A stretch of 64,000 nucleotides of DNA from Brachionus manjavacas (GCA_019054805.1 JAHQIY010000011.1:2547001-2611000), one strand, 5' to 3'; numbered from the stretch's first letter, positions 34,695 through 46,935 are shown. Notes: a model not told the origin generated them from the sequence alone. Translations and numbers: made by a program.

Positions 34695-35094
34695 GACTTT
34701 TGGTTTGTGATATGATGATTCTTAAAGATAATATTTGTAGTTTAAAAAACTATCTGTTTTGCATTTTTTATCAATTGAGTTTTTGTTTAAATGCATCAAA
34801 CAATCGTTTAATTATCTCTAAAGTCAAAAAAAAAGCTAAATTTAATATTAAAAATTACGATAAAAAAAAAAAACAATTAGATAAAAAATTAAAAAGTTAC
34901 TTACTAAAGAAATTTTTTTGTATTTAGATATAATGAAAAAGTAATGATTATCTAAGTGAAATTTCTTTGATAACTTTTGTCCTCAAAATTTTATTTTCAA
35001 TGATTCTCTAATGATTCATTAGAGAATCATTTTCTAATAATTATATTCATCTCCACGTATTCAAAGAACGTAGTTAAAACTTGTCTTAACACAA
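34695..35094. other. AT-rich spacer with a 16 bp hairpin
   Basis: Arms 34999-35014 and 35016-35031 (AATGATTCTCTAATGA and complement) are perfect with a single-base loop. No gene was supported. Confidence 0.6.
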
Positions 35095-36143
35095 ATTTTT
35101 TAGCTCTCATTTGATAATGACTGTGTTCCAGTCATCTGGAAAGAATCCATAGTCACGTTGCTTCTTAAAAAGTCCATAACGCGGACCCGTCCAACTACAT
35201 GCTTATCTTAAGCTAGATAGGCTCGTTCTTAGGAGACAGAATTCAAAAAGGAGTCTAATGTAAACGTGAATTAGACTGGCTACCACTACAATGCGGTGTC
35301 CACAAGAATCTGTACTCGACCCTCCACTCTTCATCAAGACACAATCTTTTTGATAAAATCTAAAACACAACTATTAATAAAACCGAAAATATGCCCCAAA
35401 GATATCTCTGTATTTTAGTCTCTAGCAATCTTAAGCCATCAAACCAAGTCAACAGTAACGTTAAATACACAATCAGCTCACTAATAAACTCTTTTTGGTT
35501 AAGAAGTGTCAAACTCTGGAAAAAAATGTTACACATGCTATGTTAACTCGCATCTGAAGCTTTCAAGCTCAATCCGGAGTCCGTAAGCTAGAAAAAGTGC
35601 CACACCGAGTCCTATTTCATCTATAATTGAATTAAAATTTTATTTATAATCAAAATTAAATGTTTAGAGTAGAAAATTTTCGCTTGAACAGTATTGATAT
35701 CACATCATTTCAGGCAAATGATGTATGAGGAGAGATTAAGAAAATTAAGGCTGCAGAAATTGTCTGAGAGGAGAGAAAGAGGAGACATGATACAGTTGTT
35801 CAAATTCGTCAGGGGCTACGATAAAGTAAGCTGGTTTCATCCAAACATGCCTGTAAACTCACTAACGCAGACTGGAACGGCTGGGTCCATTAGAGGTGGT
35901 CCACTTCGTTTAAGCCAACAACGAACAAATTGTAGAAAAAGAGAAAACTTTTTCACAAAAAGAGTGGTGAAAGGATGAAACAAACTGCCAACACAATTTG
36001 TGAATCCAGAACAGTTAATGGTTTTAAAAACAAGTTTGACAAAGCGCAAACAATATAAGCTACCATAGCTAGGAGTCTACTGTCTCTAAGCTTCGTAAAT
36101 GACCAAACGAGGGTCATTTACTGTAGTTACTCTTTATTATTAA

Positions 36144-36184
<41 letters not shown>
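35095..36184 (+). pseudogene. Decayed LINE with (ATT)n tail
   Basis: RT pieces include FDNDCVPVIWKESIVTLLLK near 35115 and a degenerate QESVLDPPLF near 35310. The C-terminal part at 35694-35978 is better kept: MMYEERLRKLRLQKLSERRE, then RGDMIQLFKFVRGYDKVSWF and ENFFTKRVV. The 3' end has a perfect hairpin GTAAATGACC/GGTCATTTAC (about 36098-36124) and an (ATT)n tail (about 36139-36184). Confidence 0.8.
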
Positions 36185-37393
36185 GTTTTCTCTGTCTTTA
36201 CTCATTCTAATAAACCAATATCAAAAGAATACAGGCAATTTAAAATTCAGCAGTTCATTTTTTTCTAAAACTTAAATACGAATTTGTATTTGAGAATAGA
36301 TAATAAATTATAATTTAAAGCTGAAAAATCTGTTATTGTTGAGAAAACTATGCCTTGGATTTCAATAGCTTACTTTTTCAAGTCTTAACTGACTTCTCTA
36401 GCCACCAGGTGGCTCTGAGCATCATGGTTTTGCCTAACAGTCTACAAACTCTAGATTTGATTCGAATTTGTATTTTCGAATTATTTTTTTTTCGAAAATA
36501 TAAAGAATACATTTCTTGAAGTTTTTTGGTACAGCAAAAAATGAAGCAAAAAAAAATTTTAATAAATTGTCTAAGGTCTTGATGAGTTTATAAATATTTT
36601 TGATTTTTACCATTTTCTACTGTAAAAAACTCTGAATTGACGCAAATTTACGTATTTTTTTTCAATAGAAAAAAGCTAAAAAAAGAGAAATTTTTTGGCC
36701 ATTTTACAATTTAAGTAATATTATTTTCTTTTTAATAAAAAAATTTCTTTTTTTCTTTTTTTAAAAGTAATAAAAGAAATTTAAAAAAATTTAAGTTTAC
36801 GTAATTCAAAACTTCCATATTATCGTAAATTTTCAATTTCGATCAGATAGGATAAGAAACCTGCGTACCAAAAAACGCCAAGAAATGTATCTTTTATATT
36901 TTTAAGAGAAAAAATTTTTGACCACTCCTCCTAAAGCCTTTTAACACAAGAGTATCGTTGCTCATCGTTTCTTTTCGAAACTTCACCTATTTGATCATGA
37001 ATAATATACAATGTGCACATATTCTAAAAGTTTTTATTACAATTTATAAAGTATTGCGTTGTATGTAGCGGAAAAAATATTCAATGTTTTTATTCTAAAC
37101 AAAAGACAGATGAAAAAGGTGCATTTTTCCAGAAAAAATCGAATTTAATGAGAGGGACATTTAATTAATAATTAATGATCCAGTTCTGGTTTATAGTCAA
37201 AAAATAATAGTTTTCTTTGAAAGGTTTATAAAAAAAATTCTAACCCTAATTTTTTTATACTAAGGTTAAAAAAGAGTTGAATATGCATTCTTAAAAAAGA
37301 ACTAGAGTTTGTAATGCGTTTATTTTCAAACACTGGAAAAAAGTCTATTACCATTAATGAAGCTACTTTTTATAGAAAAACCTGAATAAATTA
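36185..37393. other. AT-rich region, no gene
   Basis: A TTACG-type motif patch lies at about 36640-36840. Nothing else was supported. Confidence 0.4.
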
Positions 37394-38000
37394 CAGTCAA
37401 TCCTCGATATAACGAGCAAGTTGGGCGAAAATTTCGTTGCTCGTTATATCGAAACTCGTTAAATCGAAATTGCATTGAAAAAGATGGGCAAAAAAAATTT
37501 TTTTTTTTCAAAATGTTTATTGGTAAAAAAATAAAAAAAAAGGAAAAAAAATACAAAATTATTGTTTTTTTACAAAATCTCTTATAGATGTTTGTTTGGT
37601 ATTACATTTTTCAGTCACAACATTTTCAATATTAAACAAAAAATCAACTATTTTTCAATCAATGTTTTTTTATTATTTCAACTTTTGTTTCAAGTGAAAT
37701 ACACTTTCTTTTTTTTTGATTAAGATTGGACATTTTTTATAAACAATTAGATAGGAAATGTTTTCATGATAGGATATAAAAAGTGTGAAAAAATTTCTTT
37801 TGTTCAAGCTCGTTATAGGAAGTTTTTATTCTTAAGAAAATGATTAAGCGGTATTTCATTATAAGCTCGTTATATCAAGTTTTCGTTATATCGAAACTCG
37901 TTATATCGAATTAATTTTTATATCTTTTTCTATAGCTCGTAATCGGTTCTAGCCAAGTTGCTCGTTATAAAGGGTTTCTCGTTATACGGAGGATTGACTG
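37394..38000. mobile_element. 607 bp pogo/Tigger-like MITE
   Basis: Termini CAGTCAATCCTCGATATAAC and CAGTCAATCCTCCGTATAAC are inverted repeats, flanked by a TA duplication at 37392-37393 and 38001-38002. Subterminal copies of CTCGTTATATCGAAACTCGT occur near both ends. The ends and the TA target are those of the pogo branch of Tc1/mariner. No transposase frame remains, so it would need an outside source. Confidence 0.85.
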
Positions 38001-38312
38001 TATAAGCACTTTAGTTAATTATTATTTTCAATAATCTTTAATAAAAAGTAATCGTTTTTTGGATTCAGCTTTTTTATTTTAAATTTATAAAATTTGGTCT
38101 AAAAAAGAAAAAATTGACAATTTCTGAAAAAAAAATTGTTTTTCCATCTTTAATTTGCCCAAGAGGCTTATTGGCGTATTACTTATTGGGAACTCTTTTT
38201 CTTTATCATCAATCAGTCATTTAATAATTCAATTAATCATCTTTTCCACAAGACTGCCTTTTATTATTGAAATTAGCTAATGATACGAAACTATTTGTTT
38301 ATAAATTGAAAA
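38001..38312. other. 3' flank of fucosyltransferase 1
   Basis: A/T-rich. No other feature seen. Confidence 0.4.
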
Positions 38313-39635
38313 TTAGATGCAAAAGCCGATAAGGTTGACAGCCTTTACTTTAAATTTGTTCTCGTCTTCATCCCAGCAATCTTTTGAGAAATCAAACCAT
38401 TCACTTATCTTCCACCTTGGGTTTTGAGCATAATTGTTCAAATATTCATCATTGTGTAAATATTCACACAATTTACAAAAGGGTTCTTTCAGAAGAAACG
38501 ATTCAGGCCATCTTTTTAAAGTTCTAGAAATTTTTGAATTTTTTAAATTTTCCTCTATCTTCCCGAATAAATCCACTTTCCATTTAAAAAATTGCAAATA
38601 AGCAGTTTGGTTGGCATCTAGGTAATTCAAATAAGCAGCCAGTTCTTTGGGACTATGGAAATGTTGGGTATTTATGTAAAAATTTTCAAATGGAACATCT
38701 TTTTTGTATTGGTGATCTCTGGCACCACGAACTATTGGCACTGAATGAACATCAAAAATAAACTCTGGGTTGTACATGGCCCAAAATTTTTCCGTAATGT
38801 AATCAGTGCACAGACTGTTCTCAAACGCTAGCCGAAATTTATATCCATTCATAAATTTTTTGAAGCAGTCCCCATCAGAACTAGCTGTGCAAGGCTCTCT
38901 GTTTTCAGTGGCATGGAAATTTTTCGAGCATTTTCCATACACATCAACATTGACGTATTTCATGAGTTCTCTGACGTAGTCTTCACGTTTTGAGTTTGTT
39001 TCACAATGACTCACAAACCAAACAACAGAGGCTTTTTGTGACTTTGAGCTGAGATCTTGAACGGCTTGGATTAAGTTTTTATTTTGCCTACGAGCTCTGT
39101 ATTCATCTAGATAGACTGATTCATGCTCGATTTGAGACCAATCACGAAAAGTTTTGTAGTCCAGCACAATGTCACTGTCTTTTTTGAAAGTAGCAGTCAA
39201 ATTGAACCAGTTGTCCAAGTCAGCTAGTTGGTAGTGGCTGGAACAGTGTGACAGTCTCTGGGGTTCCATTGTGTAGTACATCCAGAGTTGTCTGGGGTTT
39301 CGTTTGTAATTTTTAGATGGTGTGTACCATAAATTAGGCGCATGAACCACCACACCATCTGCACTTTCTTCCGGCAAATGCAATAGATTTGTGGAGCGAA
39401 AGGCAAAGCATCTACTTTCTGGACAATTCTTAAATGGCTCGATTCCCAGATCTTTGAACATCCAATTGTTATAGTGAAATCTAGCTGTTATCAGCTGAAC
39501 GGCTTTGAGCTTTTGAGAGTGTATTTTTTTGACAGTGCTCTCATAGTGGAATGCTGATAGTATAAAATTAAATGCTACAATAAGAATACATAAAATTATT
39601 AGTACAAAGTATAGTTTTCTGTTTCTGCTATACAT
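38313..39635 (-). CDS. GT10 alpha-1,3-fucosyltransferase, paralogue 1
   Basis: A single-exon frame of 440 residues. Residues about 8-30 are the signal anchor (KLYFVLIILCILIVAFNFIL). The luminal domain contains NPRQLWMYYTMEPQRLSHCS, SVVWFVSHCETNSKREDYV, VDVYGKC and the GT10 signature YKFRLAFENSLCTDYITEKF followed by W. GT10 enzymes move fucose from GDP-fucose to GlcNAc in alpha-1,3/4 linkage in the Golgi. The C-terminus has Cys-containing CKLCEYLHN, as in many invertebrate members. The segment 38535-39308 is almost identical in DNA to 62623-63396 of paralogue 2, while the first 100 and last 75 residues differ widely. Acceptor specificity cannot be told. Confidence 0.93.
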   Translation of the reverse strand: MYSRNRKLYFVLIILCILIVAFNFILSAFHYESTVKKIHSQKLKAVQLITARFHYNNWMFKDLGIEPFKNCPESRCFAFRSTNLLHLPEESADGVVVHAPNLWYTPSKNYKRNPRQLWMYYTMEPQRLSHCSSHYQLADLDNWFNLTATFKKDSDIVLDYKTFRDWSQIEHESVYLDEYRARRQNKNLIQAVQDLSSKSQKASVVWFVSHCETNSKREDYVRELMKYVNVDVYGKCSKNFHATENREPCTASSDGDCFKKFMNGYKFRLAFENSLCTDYITEKFWAMYNPEFIFDVHSVPIVRGARDHQYKKDVPFENFYINTQHFHSPKELAAYLNYLDANQTAYLQFFKWKVDLFGKIEENLKNSKISRTLKRWPESFLLKEPFCKLCEYLHNDEYLNNYAQNPRWKISEWFDFSKDCWDEDENKFKVKAVNLIGFCI

Positions 39636-40639
39636 TTCCTCTAGCTATTTTGTGATTAAATCTAAATTTTTTTTCTACCACACTAATAAAATTTGCTCAC
39701 TGAATTTATTTTTCTTCTTATAAAGGAAAAAAATCAGCTCTCAGGTAACAACTAAACAGAAATTATTATCGGAAAAAAATTTTAATTTTGAAAATAACAC
39801 AACAAAGGAGTTAAATAAGTTGTACTCAAAGAGCTCTAAGAAGCCTTAATTTAAAGTGTGGTCATTTTGGCACCAAATTTTGAAAATTGCACTGAATAAA
39901 AAGAAATTTTTTTAAAGAGTTATTTTTTTATTTGACATTAAAAATAAATAAATCATATTAGGTTCTAGATTTTATGATTATTGGAGATTTAAAGACATTG
40001 ATTAGACCCAAAATTCATTACAGAGTTTTTAAACTAATGACGAAGTTTGTTCAGGCTCAGAATCAAGTTCAGGTTTTATTTGGTTAAGCAATTAGATAAG
40101 TCTAAATAATAATTACTCGTTGGAATAGAAAATTTGTCTCAAAATTAAAAGTAAAATGAAAGCATTTTCTATTTTTGCTTTAAAATCGAATTTTTGCTTT
40201 GCTTTATCAGGCTTTTTATAAATTTTTATTTTATTCCACCAAGAAAAAAGCCAATTTTTGATTACTTATGTTAATTTTTCTACTATTTTTTAGAGTAATA
40301 AAGTTTATTTAAAAATTTAATTAATTATTGCCAATTTTCAAAAATTCTAGCTTATTTTTCAACAGTGCTAAAATTAAACCAATACAAGGAAAATAAGGGG
40401 TCACTAAAATTAACTGAGAAAATTTGAGCTAAAGAGATAAAAATAAAAAAAAAAAACACACAACTAAATTTTTCTGAAAATAAAAAATTTAGAAGAATAT
40501 TGATTTTTCATTAATTTTTTTTAATTTTTACGATTCTCAAAATATTGTCTCGTATTTTTATTAACATATTTTTTAATTTTTTTAAATTACTTGAAATATC
40601 ACAAGAAAAAAGAGATTTCTTGAAAAATTAGGTACAAAA
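39636..40639. other. AT-rich region upstream of fucosyltransferase 1
   Basis: Presumed promoter region, with no supported motif or gene. Confidence 0.4.
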
Positions 40640-41480
40640 TAATTTAAACGAGCTTATCACTCTATTAGAAATTACAAATGCCTTAAAAAAACTAAAAGAA
40701 CTAGCGAGCTCTGGTCTAGATCGTATCCACAATCTAATGTTAAAAAATTTACCTATTCAGACTTTATTTGAAATAAGTCTACTCTTTTACATGAGTTTGG
40801 AACTAGACCAAGTCCCAAAATCCTGGAAAATATCAAGTATAACCATGATACATGAGAAATCTTCTCCCACTAAAGACCCTAATAACTTTTACTTGAGAAC
40901 AACAAATTACTTATTCATTAGCAATCAGGATTTAGAAAACATAGGCTCACTGCAGATAATCTTAACTTTCTCATTCAAAAAGTTGTAGGGTCCTTTAAAA
41001 GAATGAAAAAAGTATGTTGTCTATATTTAGAGATTTCTAAAGCTTTTGATAGAGCCTTGCTCGATTTACTAATTCAAGCAAGCTAACTAGAATTAATCTT
41101 CCTCCTTATCTCATTTTTTGGATAAGATCATTTCTGCATTTTAGATCTTTTAGAATAAATGCAAATGGTCATCTTACTGATCAAAGTAAGATGACCATTT
41201 GATTTATGATTGTTAAAGAGTTCCACGAGAGCCAGCAATCATTTTTAGCAAATTTAAAAATAACATATCAAAAAGAAATAAAACAAACAGCCAATATTCA
41301 CTTCTTTTTGCAAATGATTTGGCTACTTTTTTTTTCAAAAAGATAGGAAATATTGAAAACATGATAAATAATTACCTAAAAGAAATCGAAAGATGGCTTT
41401 TCAAATGGAAAATGAAAATTTCTATTGAAAAGACATGTTAAATGATCTTTGAGAAAAAAACTGAATTTAAATTAATCTTG
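40640..41480 (+). pseudogene. Jockey-like LINE reverse transcriptase remnant
   Basis: Reads ITNALKKLKELASSGLDRIH, NLMLKNLPIQTL, VPKSWKISSITMIHEKS, then in other frames SNQDLENIGS and KVCCLYLEISKAFDRALLDL. It is the same family as the minus-strand copy at 52970-55560 (GPDQIHNLMLKNLPRNSL). Many stops are present. A perfect 17 bp snap-back palindrome sits at 41162-41201. Confidence 0.75.
41162..41201. repeat. Perfect 17 bp snap-back palindrome in a LINE
   Basis: CAAATGGTCATCTTACT (41162-41178) is reverse-complemented at 41185-41201 around a 6-base loop. The LINE similarity breaks at this point. Confidence 0.85.
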
Positions 41481-41546
41481 ACCTTAAAATTAATCGTAAC
41501 AATATAAAGGCTCTTGAATTTCGATACCCCAAATTTTCAATAAAAT

Positions 41547-41745
41547 ACTCAATCATCAAATATAGCACCAAAAGGCATTGATTCAGATGATGATGATGCA
41601 AGTAATCCAATTGAAGAAAATGTATCCAAAAGACCGAGAATAGTTTCAAACATACAAGCTGAAGAAAAGTTGTGTGATAAATGTGGTGCAAAAATGATTA
41701 AAAGAAGATATTGGGCTTGCTCAAACAAATGTGGAAAAATTTAAA
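41547..41745 (+). pseudogene. Degenerate zinc-binding ORF fragment
   Basis: After a stop at 41541 the frame reads SDDDDASNPIEENVSKRPR, then EEKLCDKCGAKMI. One extra A near 41700 shifts it into RRYWACSNKCGKI and a stop. The CxxC...CxxxC spacing suggests a zinc ribbon, and the acidic and basic stretches look protein-like. There is no start codon. It could be a transposon protein tail or a dead exon. Confidence 0.35.
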
Positions 41746-41859
41746 TTTTTGTGGTAAAATTGAATAAAAATTTTTTTTTAATAAATTTGGTGTATTTCTA
41801 TTAAATTAGGTGATAATGTACCACATTGGACTCAATACTTACCTATGATCCTATGGTAG

Positions 41860-42120
41860 ATGAATTAAAAGAGCGCGGTAACTTAATAAAATATCTCTCC
41901 TACACGTCTCAAATCGACTTTTTGAATTGAGTGAGAGATATGTCAGGACAGGATTGAGTCATTCTGTTCCACTAGTCGTCAGACTGGTGGAAGAAGGTTT
42001 GCGAATCGAGATATCCAACTCCATTGTTTTGCTACCTAACAATTTCTTCTTTTTTTCCTGAACTATCAAATATTTAAACATGTCTTACCTCTAGCTATTT
42101 CAGCTTAATGTTTTAAATTT
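41860..42120 (+). mobile_element. Jockey-like LINE 3' fragment
   Basis: TGAGTGAGAGATATGTCAGG, GACAGGATTGAGTCATTCTG and TCAGACTGGTGGAAGAAGGT encode the LSERYVG/RLVEE-type C-terminus seen at 53227-53490 (-). The 3' untranslated part with TCTTACCTCTAGCTATTTCA follows. Confidence 0.7.
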
Positions 42121-42799
42121 TTTTTCATTATTAAATCCTTTTTTAATTTATTTATTTTTATTTTATTTTTTTACATATTTCTATTCAGAAGGAACATTGG
42201 CTCGGTACAGATAAAAAATTAACAAAATAAATTCAATTAATTCATGGAGTTCTGTCTTAACTTTGTATTGACAATTCAACAAAATTAAAAAAAAATTGTA
42301 AAAAGTCTTTTATTTTTATGGTTTGGATATACTTGATCGTCATATTAGCTAAGTATTTTAAAATATTGATAAAATAATTTAGGATACTTTTTTTCAGCTA
42401 CAATCATGACCATTCACACAGTATTTTCCTAAACGTTCATGAAGTACCAAGTTCATAATTTTTCACGAGCTTTCATTTTCTTTCACAAATTTTTATGATT
42501 TTTTAAGTTAAAAATTAGACATTGAAAAATTCATTGTAATAATCGATTCCTCAACAGCATTGTGAAAAAGTTAAGAAACGCTTGATTTTTTGGCCTCTAT
42601 TTTGTTTTGAATAGTCCTAGAATGAGTTAAGATTTTAATTACGAGACAATTTTTTTTCGGCCAAATTCCTCATTCTCCAAAATCAAAGTTAAAAAAAACT
42701 TGTATTGAAATGACTATCAATACATTTGTTATTCTAATTAGACAAAAACTATCTAAATCATTACAATATTTTCTTTCATTAAAAACTAGAAAAAGTACA
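42121..42799. other. AT-rich spacer
   Basis: No gene or repeat supported. Confidence 0.4.
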
Positions 42800-43080
42800 G
42801 TGGTGCACCGGATTTTGTATTTCACCTTATTTTACGTAAATTGTTGTAAAAACCATAATGTTAAAATATTGAAGAATTTTCACGTTTTTTTAAAAAAACT
42901 AAGAATTTTTTTAAAATTTGCAAAATTTTAAACGAGAAATTTTTCGGAAATAAATTACCGAAATTTACGAAAGTTTTAGTAAAATTTAATTTTTTGACTA
43001 ATCAATTGTAAAAAATCGTAAACAAAAAAATTTCAAAAAATGAGATTTTTTTTAATCAAAATCTAAAAAAACACTTTTTT
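42800..43080. repeat. TTACG-motif repeat with CAGTGGTGCACC end
   Basis: Starts ACAGTGGTGCACCGG near 42800 and continues with TTTTACGTAAATTG, TTACCGAAATTTACGAAAG and similar strings. The end resembles a hAT terminal repeat. Other patches of the same style are listed at 34360 and 46670. Confidence 0.35.
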
Positions 43081-43163
43081 AATTTTAAAAGGAAAAAATA
43101 TGAAATTTTAATCATGTTTTAATGCCTTTTTAATTGTTTTACCAGCCTTCTCCTTTTATTATT

Positions 43164-43345
43164 TTAGTGACACCCATTGCGGACTTCTCCGCTCTAACTA
43201 AAGTGCTTGAGGCCCCTAAATTTAGTTTAAAATCCATTTACCAGGAAGTCAATGATTTAAAATAGCCAACACACCTTTGGAGCTCAAAAATAGATTTCAA
43301 ACAGGCCTTTCAAACAAAACATAAAGATGTACCTAAAAATATTTT
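43164..43345 (+). pseudogene. Possible RT fragment of another retroelement class
   Basis: The frame reads GVTPIADFSALTKVLEAPK-like, FSLKSIYQEVNDLK, a stop, then SSKIDFKQAFQTKHKDV. The IDFKQAF block resembles the start of the palm in LTR- or DIRS-type reverse transcriptases, not the LINE form. Too short for a firm call. Confidence 0.35.
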
Positions 43346-43552
43346 TGAGAGCAAAGCAGACTCAATGCCAAATAGAAACAATAAAAGTAAATTAAAAATG
43401 AAAAATTAAAATGAAAATTAAAGGTGGTTAAACTTGCCATTACAAGCTTTATTCGGCCCGTTTCTTAACTTTTACACAATACTGTATAGAAAGCTAAAAC
43501 CGTAAATATAAGAAATTTTTGCTGAAAGACTCATTAGAAAAATTTGATTTAA

Positions 43553-43630
43553 TAATAATAATAATAACAAGCTACGGCAAGCAAGCGTGCAGAGGCGGTC
43601 TACTAGAAGATCGCCTATGGTAGCACATTA
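43553..43630 (-). mobile_element. LINE 3' terminus with hairpins and ATT tail
   Basis: On the minus strand: GCTACCATAGGCGATCTTCT, AGTAGACCGCC, TTGCTTGCCGTAGCTTG, then (TTA)n. It corresponds to 20536-20643 (+) with paired base changes in the inner stem. No coding part is attached, so it is a very short 5'-truncated insertion. Confidence 0.6.
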
Positions 43631-45569
43631 TCCTATAAAACGAAAATTACAGAAATAAGAGAACTGATAAGATTATGGAGTCAAATAGAAATTATTTTTA
43701 ACTTTGTTATACAATTCATTATAATAATAATTAGTAAAAATTGGAAGGAACTGAGAGGGGTATATAGTAAAGAAATTAAAATGAAATTTAATAAAAAATT
43801 AACATTTGGTAAAATCTTGGTGGCCGGTCATGAAGCATCGTAGAGATTCTTGAATTGATTTGTAGAAAAAATAAATTGAGAAAGTTATTCTTTCGATTCA
43901 GGAATTGAAAAATTTTTAATTTTTACTTTTTGATTTTAACTTTGGTCTCTAACCAGGTTATTTTTTTTAACACAGCGTTTTGAAATACTTTTAAGTCAGT
44001 AGATTTGATAATGATAAATAAACAAAAATCCAAATATAGTACAAATAATCCATATATTATATATTAGCTTCAGAAATACTGCATAAATGAAAATAAATTT
44101 CAGGTGGCTTTTTATTTTCAAACTTAATTTGAAAGTAGAAATATTCAGATTTTTGTCTGATTTAATTCTATCATCACAAGCTTCAGGAGAAAACAAAGCA
44201 AATTTTGTGGTAATTTATGTAAAAAGTAAAATAAAACCAAATTTTAAAAAATTCATATGAAAATATTTTTTATTATTTAAAATAAAAATAAAACTAAAAA
44301 CAAATAGGGTTGGAAAGTTAAAATGGAATTTAAAATTTTCATACAAACGCACTTTAAATGAAAGAGACTCAAGGAACGAACCATGATGAACTCCATTTGC
44401 CTCAAGTTCCTTGCACACTCTTAAAAGACATCTAAAAAAGCTACAAAAACAAAAATAAAATCCCAATTTCATGGTGTCGTTTGTGTACCTAAATTCAAAG
44501 AAAAATCTCATTAATCATTCATTAATCATTCATTAATCAGGAATAAAATAAAGGGTAGTTAATAAAATTGATAATCCAGTTCGAAAAAAACTAATAATAT
44601 TTTGACTAAGTCAAAGACATCGTGCAACAAGAACAAATAAAACAAATTTTTTAAATATAAATAATATATCAATAAAAAACTAGATGCTTTGATAAAAAAT
44701 TAAAATTAAAATTTATTTCAACTTTTTGTATATCTATAGTCTGTACAATGTGATTTTTTTAAAACAAACTTTGACCGAGCGACTGTTTCTTGACCCAATA
44801 TAATTATTAATAATAGGTTTAGGTGACAATTAAATAAAAATTCAAAATAAATATTATAATGTTAATATTTAATATTAATTAATTAGAAATTTTTTTTTTC
44901 AATTTTATTATTAAGAGTTACTTTGAGATAAAAAGATCTTAGCATTCTAATAAAGCTGTGTTTCGACTATGAGGTATGAAATTAAATAAGTCCGTCTTGA
45001 GATTAAAACTTTTTTAAATGTAAAAAAGCTTCTGCAGACAGAATTATAAGTCTTATTATTTAGCTGATGATTTTGAGATAATCTCATTAAATTCTATATA
45101 AAATAATTATTAGATAATACTTTGCCGTACTGTATTTCGACCAAAAAGTATAGGCCAATTTTTTTCACTTAAATGAGAGGTTCTTAGAATTTTCTCCGTA
45201 TTTCTATTTCAAACTTTTGATAATTTAGCATAAATTAAAGATGAACATAATTTTTAAAAAATTTTAATGAAAAAAATGAAATTTGCAAACTTGGCATGCA
45301 TTTTCAAAAGTTTTTGTTCAAAATGAGCAAATTGAAATGTGAGCAAAATTTTTACTTAGCCAAAATGAGTTGAATCACAACAAAAATTTGAATCAAAATT
45401 AAAATATTTTTTGTGCTTAAACTCAAACAAAAATTCAAAAAAACAATTTAATTGTTCATAGTAAATTCAAATGCCATTTATTTAAATAATTATTTTCAAC
45501 AAAAAAAGTAGCGTAAACAAATTAATTTCAACATGGAGGTTATATTTTCTCATTTATTTACAACACTTC
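43631..45569. other. AT-rich gap with short tandem triplication
   Basis: ATTAATCATTC is repeated three times near 44512-44540. No gene was supported over about 1.9 kb. Confidence 0.4.
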
Positions 45570-46640
45570 ATAACGGGTGTAGATTAAAAAATGGCACAAA
45601 ATTAATTTTATCATAAAAAATTTTTATTTAACAAAGATTTAAAATTTTTTTAAATTTATAACTGAGCTTTCCTATTTTGAAAAAATAATATAAAGCTATT
45701 GAACCCAATAACGACGTATGATATCGAACCTAGAGCGAACATTCTTGGCATGGTCTTGTACAGTCTTTGGGTCCATATTGCTCAAACAAGTCAGAATTTC
45801 GTTTTCGAGTTGCTTAAGATTTTTGTCCTTCCAATTACCCTCTTAAACTTTAGCTTTCTAATTTCCCTAAAAATCCTCGATTAGTTGTGCTTTTGGTACA
45901 TTTGCTGGATTCACTTCTTTGGAAACATCCTTAAATTTTTATCTAACATATAATTCTGTACCATATTCGCAAAATGAGATGATGTTAAATCAGGCCAAAA
46001 AACATATTTGATAACATTCCTTAATCATTGGTTCAAGTCATTTCTTAATACACTCTCCAAGGTAGACATGTTGATTGATCGCCAAATCACTAGGTACAAA
46101 ATATGGTCTTGCCAACGTCATTGCTATAAAAAATATTATTTTGTGGTAGAGCGGTGTTGGCAAGAGTGAAATATGATTCATAATCAATTATAAATTCATA
46201 TCTGATATATTTTAAAAGCATTCGACGAAATTTTGGCCTGGCTTCCTTCTCCTGGTTAGACTTTAAAAGAGGTCTCTTGTCTTTTTTATACTTTTTGATG
46301 TTTGTTAACTTCTTTAAAATCATTGCAATATAGGTATAGTGGCAATTAAACTATCTAGCCATCTCTCTCTGCGAACGACCCGTTTTATGATTGAAATAGG
46401 CTCAAAGTTTAGCAACCATTAGTCGTCGCCATTTTAGCAGGTAAACCACCTCCTTTATTTCTCTTGAATGTTTTATCTTTTTCTATAACATCTAGCCAAC
46501 GATTAACAGGACTTTTTTTGTTTCCAATACCAATTAATCGCCTCACAGCTTCAGCTTACTTTGGTTACTTTTTACCAAGTTTTTTAAATCTTTTTTGATG
46601 GTTTCGTACATTTTTTACTATCAACTCATCGAAAATTCAA
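45570..46640 (-). pseudogene. mariner-type transposase remnant
   Basis: Minus-strand pieces follow mariner order: a helix-turn-helix tail (REMARQFNCHYTYIAMILKK), RPLLKSNQEKEARPKFRRML, YEFIIDYESYFTLANTALPQ (first catalytic Asp region), ARPYFVPSDLAINQHVYLGE, VFWPDLTSSHFANMVQNYML (second Asp) and a C-terminal RSRLDIIRRYG-like end. Several frameshifts and stops make it dead. The 3' end with TGGCACAAAATTAATTTTAT is shared with the second copy at 56430. Confidence 0.8.
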
Positions 46641-46669
46641 CTTTTTAATAAAATTTTATTTATTTTAAA

Positions 46670-46935
46670 ACTAGGATTGGCCTGAACGTACATCTACGTA
46701 AAATTACTAAAGTAAAAAAAGAAAATTTCAGAAAAATTACGAAATTTTACGTAATTTTAAGAAAATTTTAGCAAATATAAAAAGGGCCAAAAAAAACTGA
46801 AAAAGAACGATTTTTAGGAATTTTTTTCTTTTATTTAGAAAATTAAAATGAAAATTGAAAAAAAAAATTACATAATTTTACGTAAATTTTTTTTTTTAAA
46901 AAACGAGAAAAAAAAATCGTTAAAAAAACACATCT
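46670..46935. repeat. TTACG-motif repeat, inverted relative to 48680-48870
   Basis: GAAAAATTACGAAATTTTAC, TTTTAAGAAAATTTTAG and CGATTTTTAGGAATTTTT align with the reverse complement of 48680-48870. It is a dispersed noncoding repeat with no frame. Confidence 0.6.

Noticed and set aside
44215-44511. Minus-strand 98-residue hydrophobic frame
   Set aside because: No coding composition or domain; a chance frame in A/T-rich DNA.
45699-45884. Plus-strand 61-residue frame
   Set aside because: It is antisense to the mariner transposase C-terminus.
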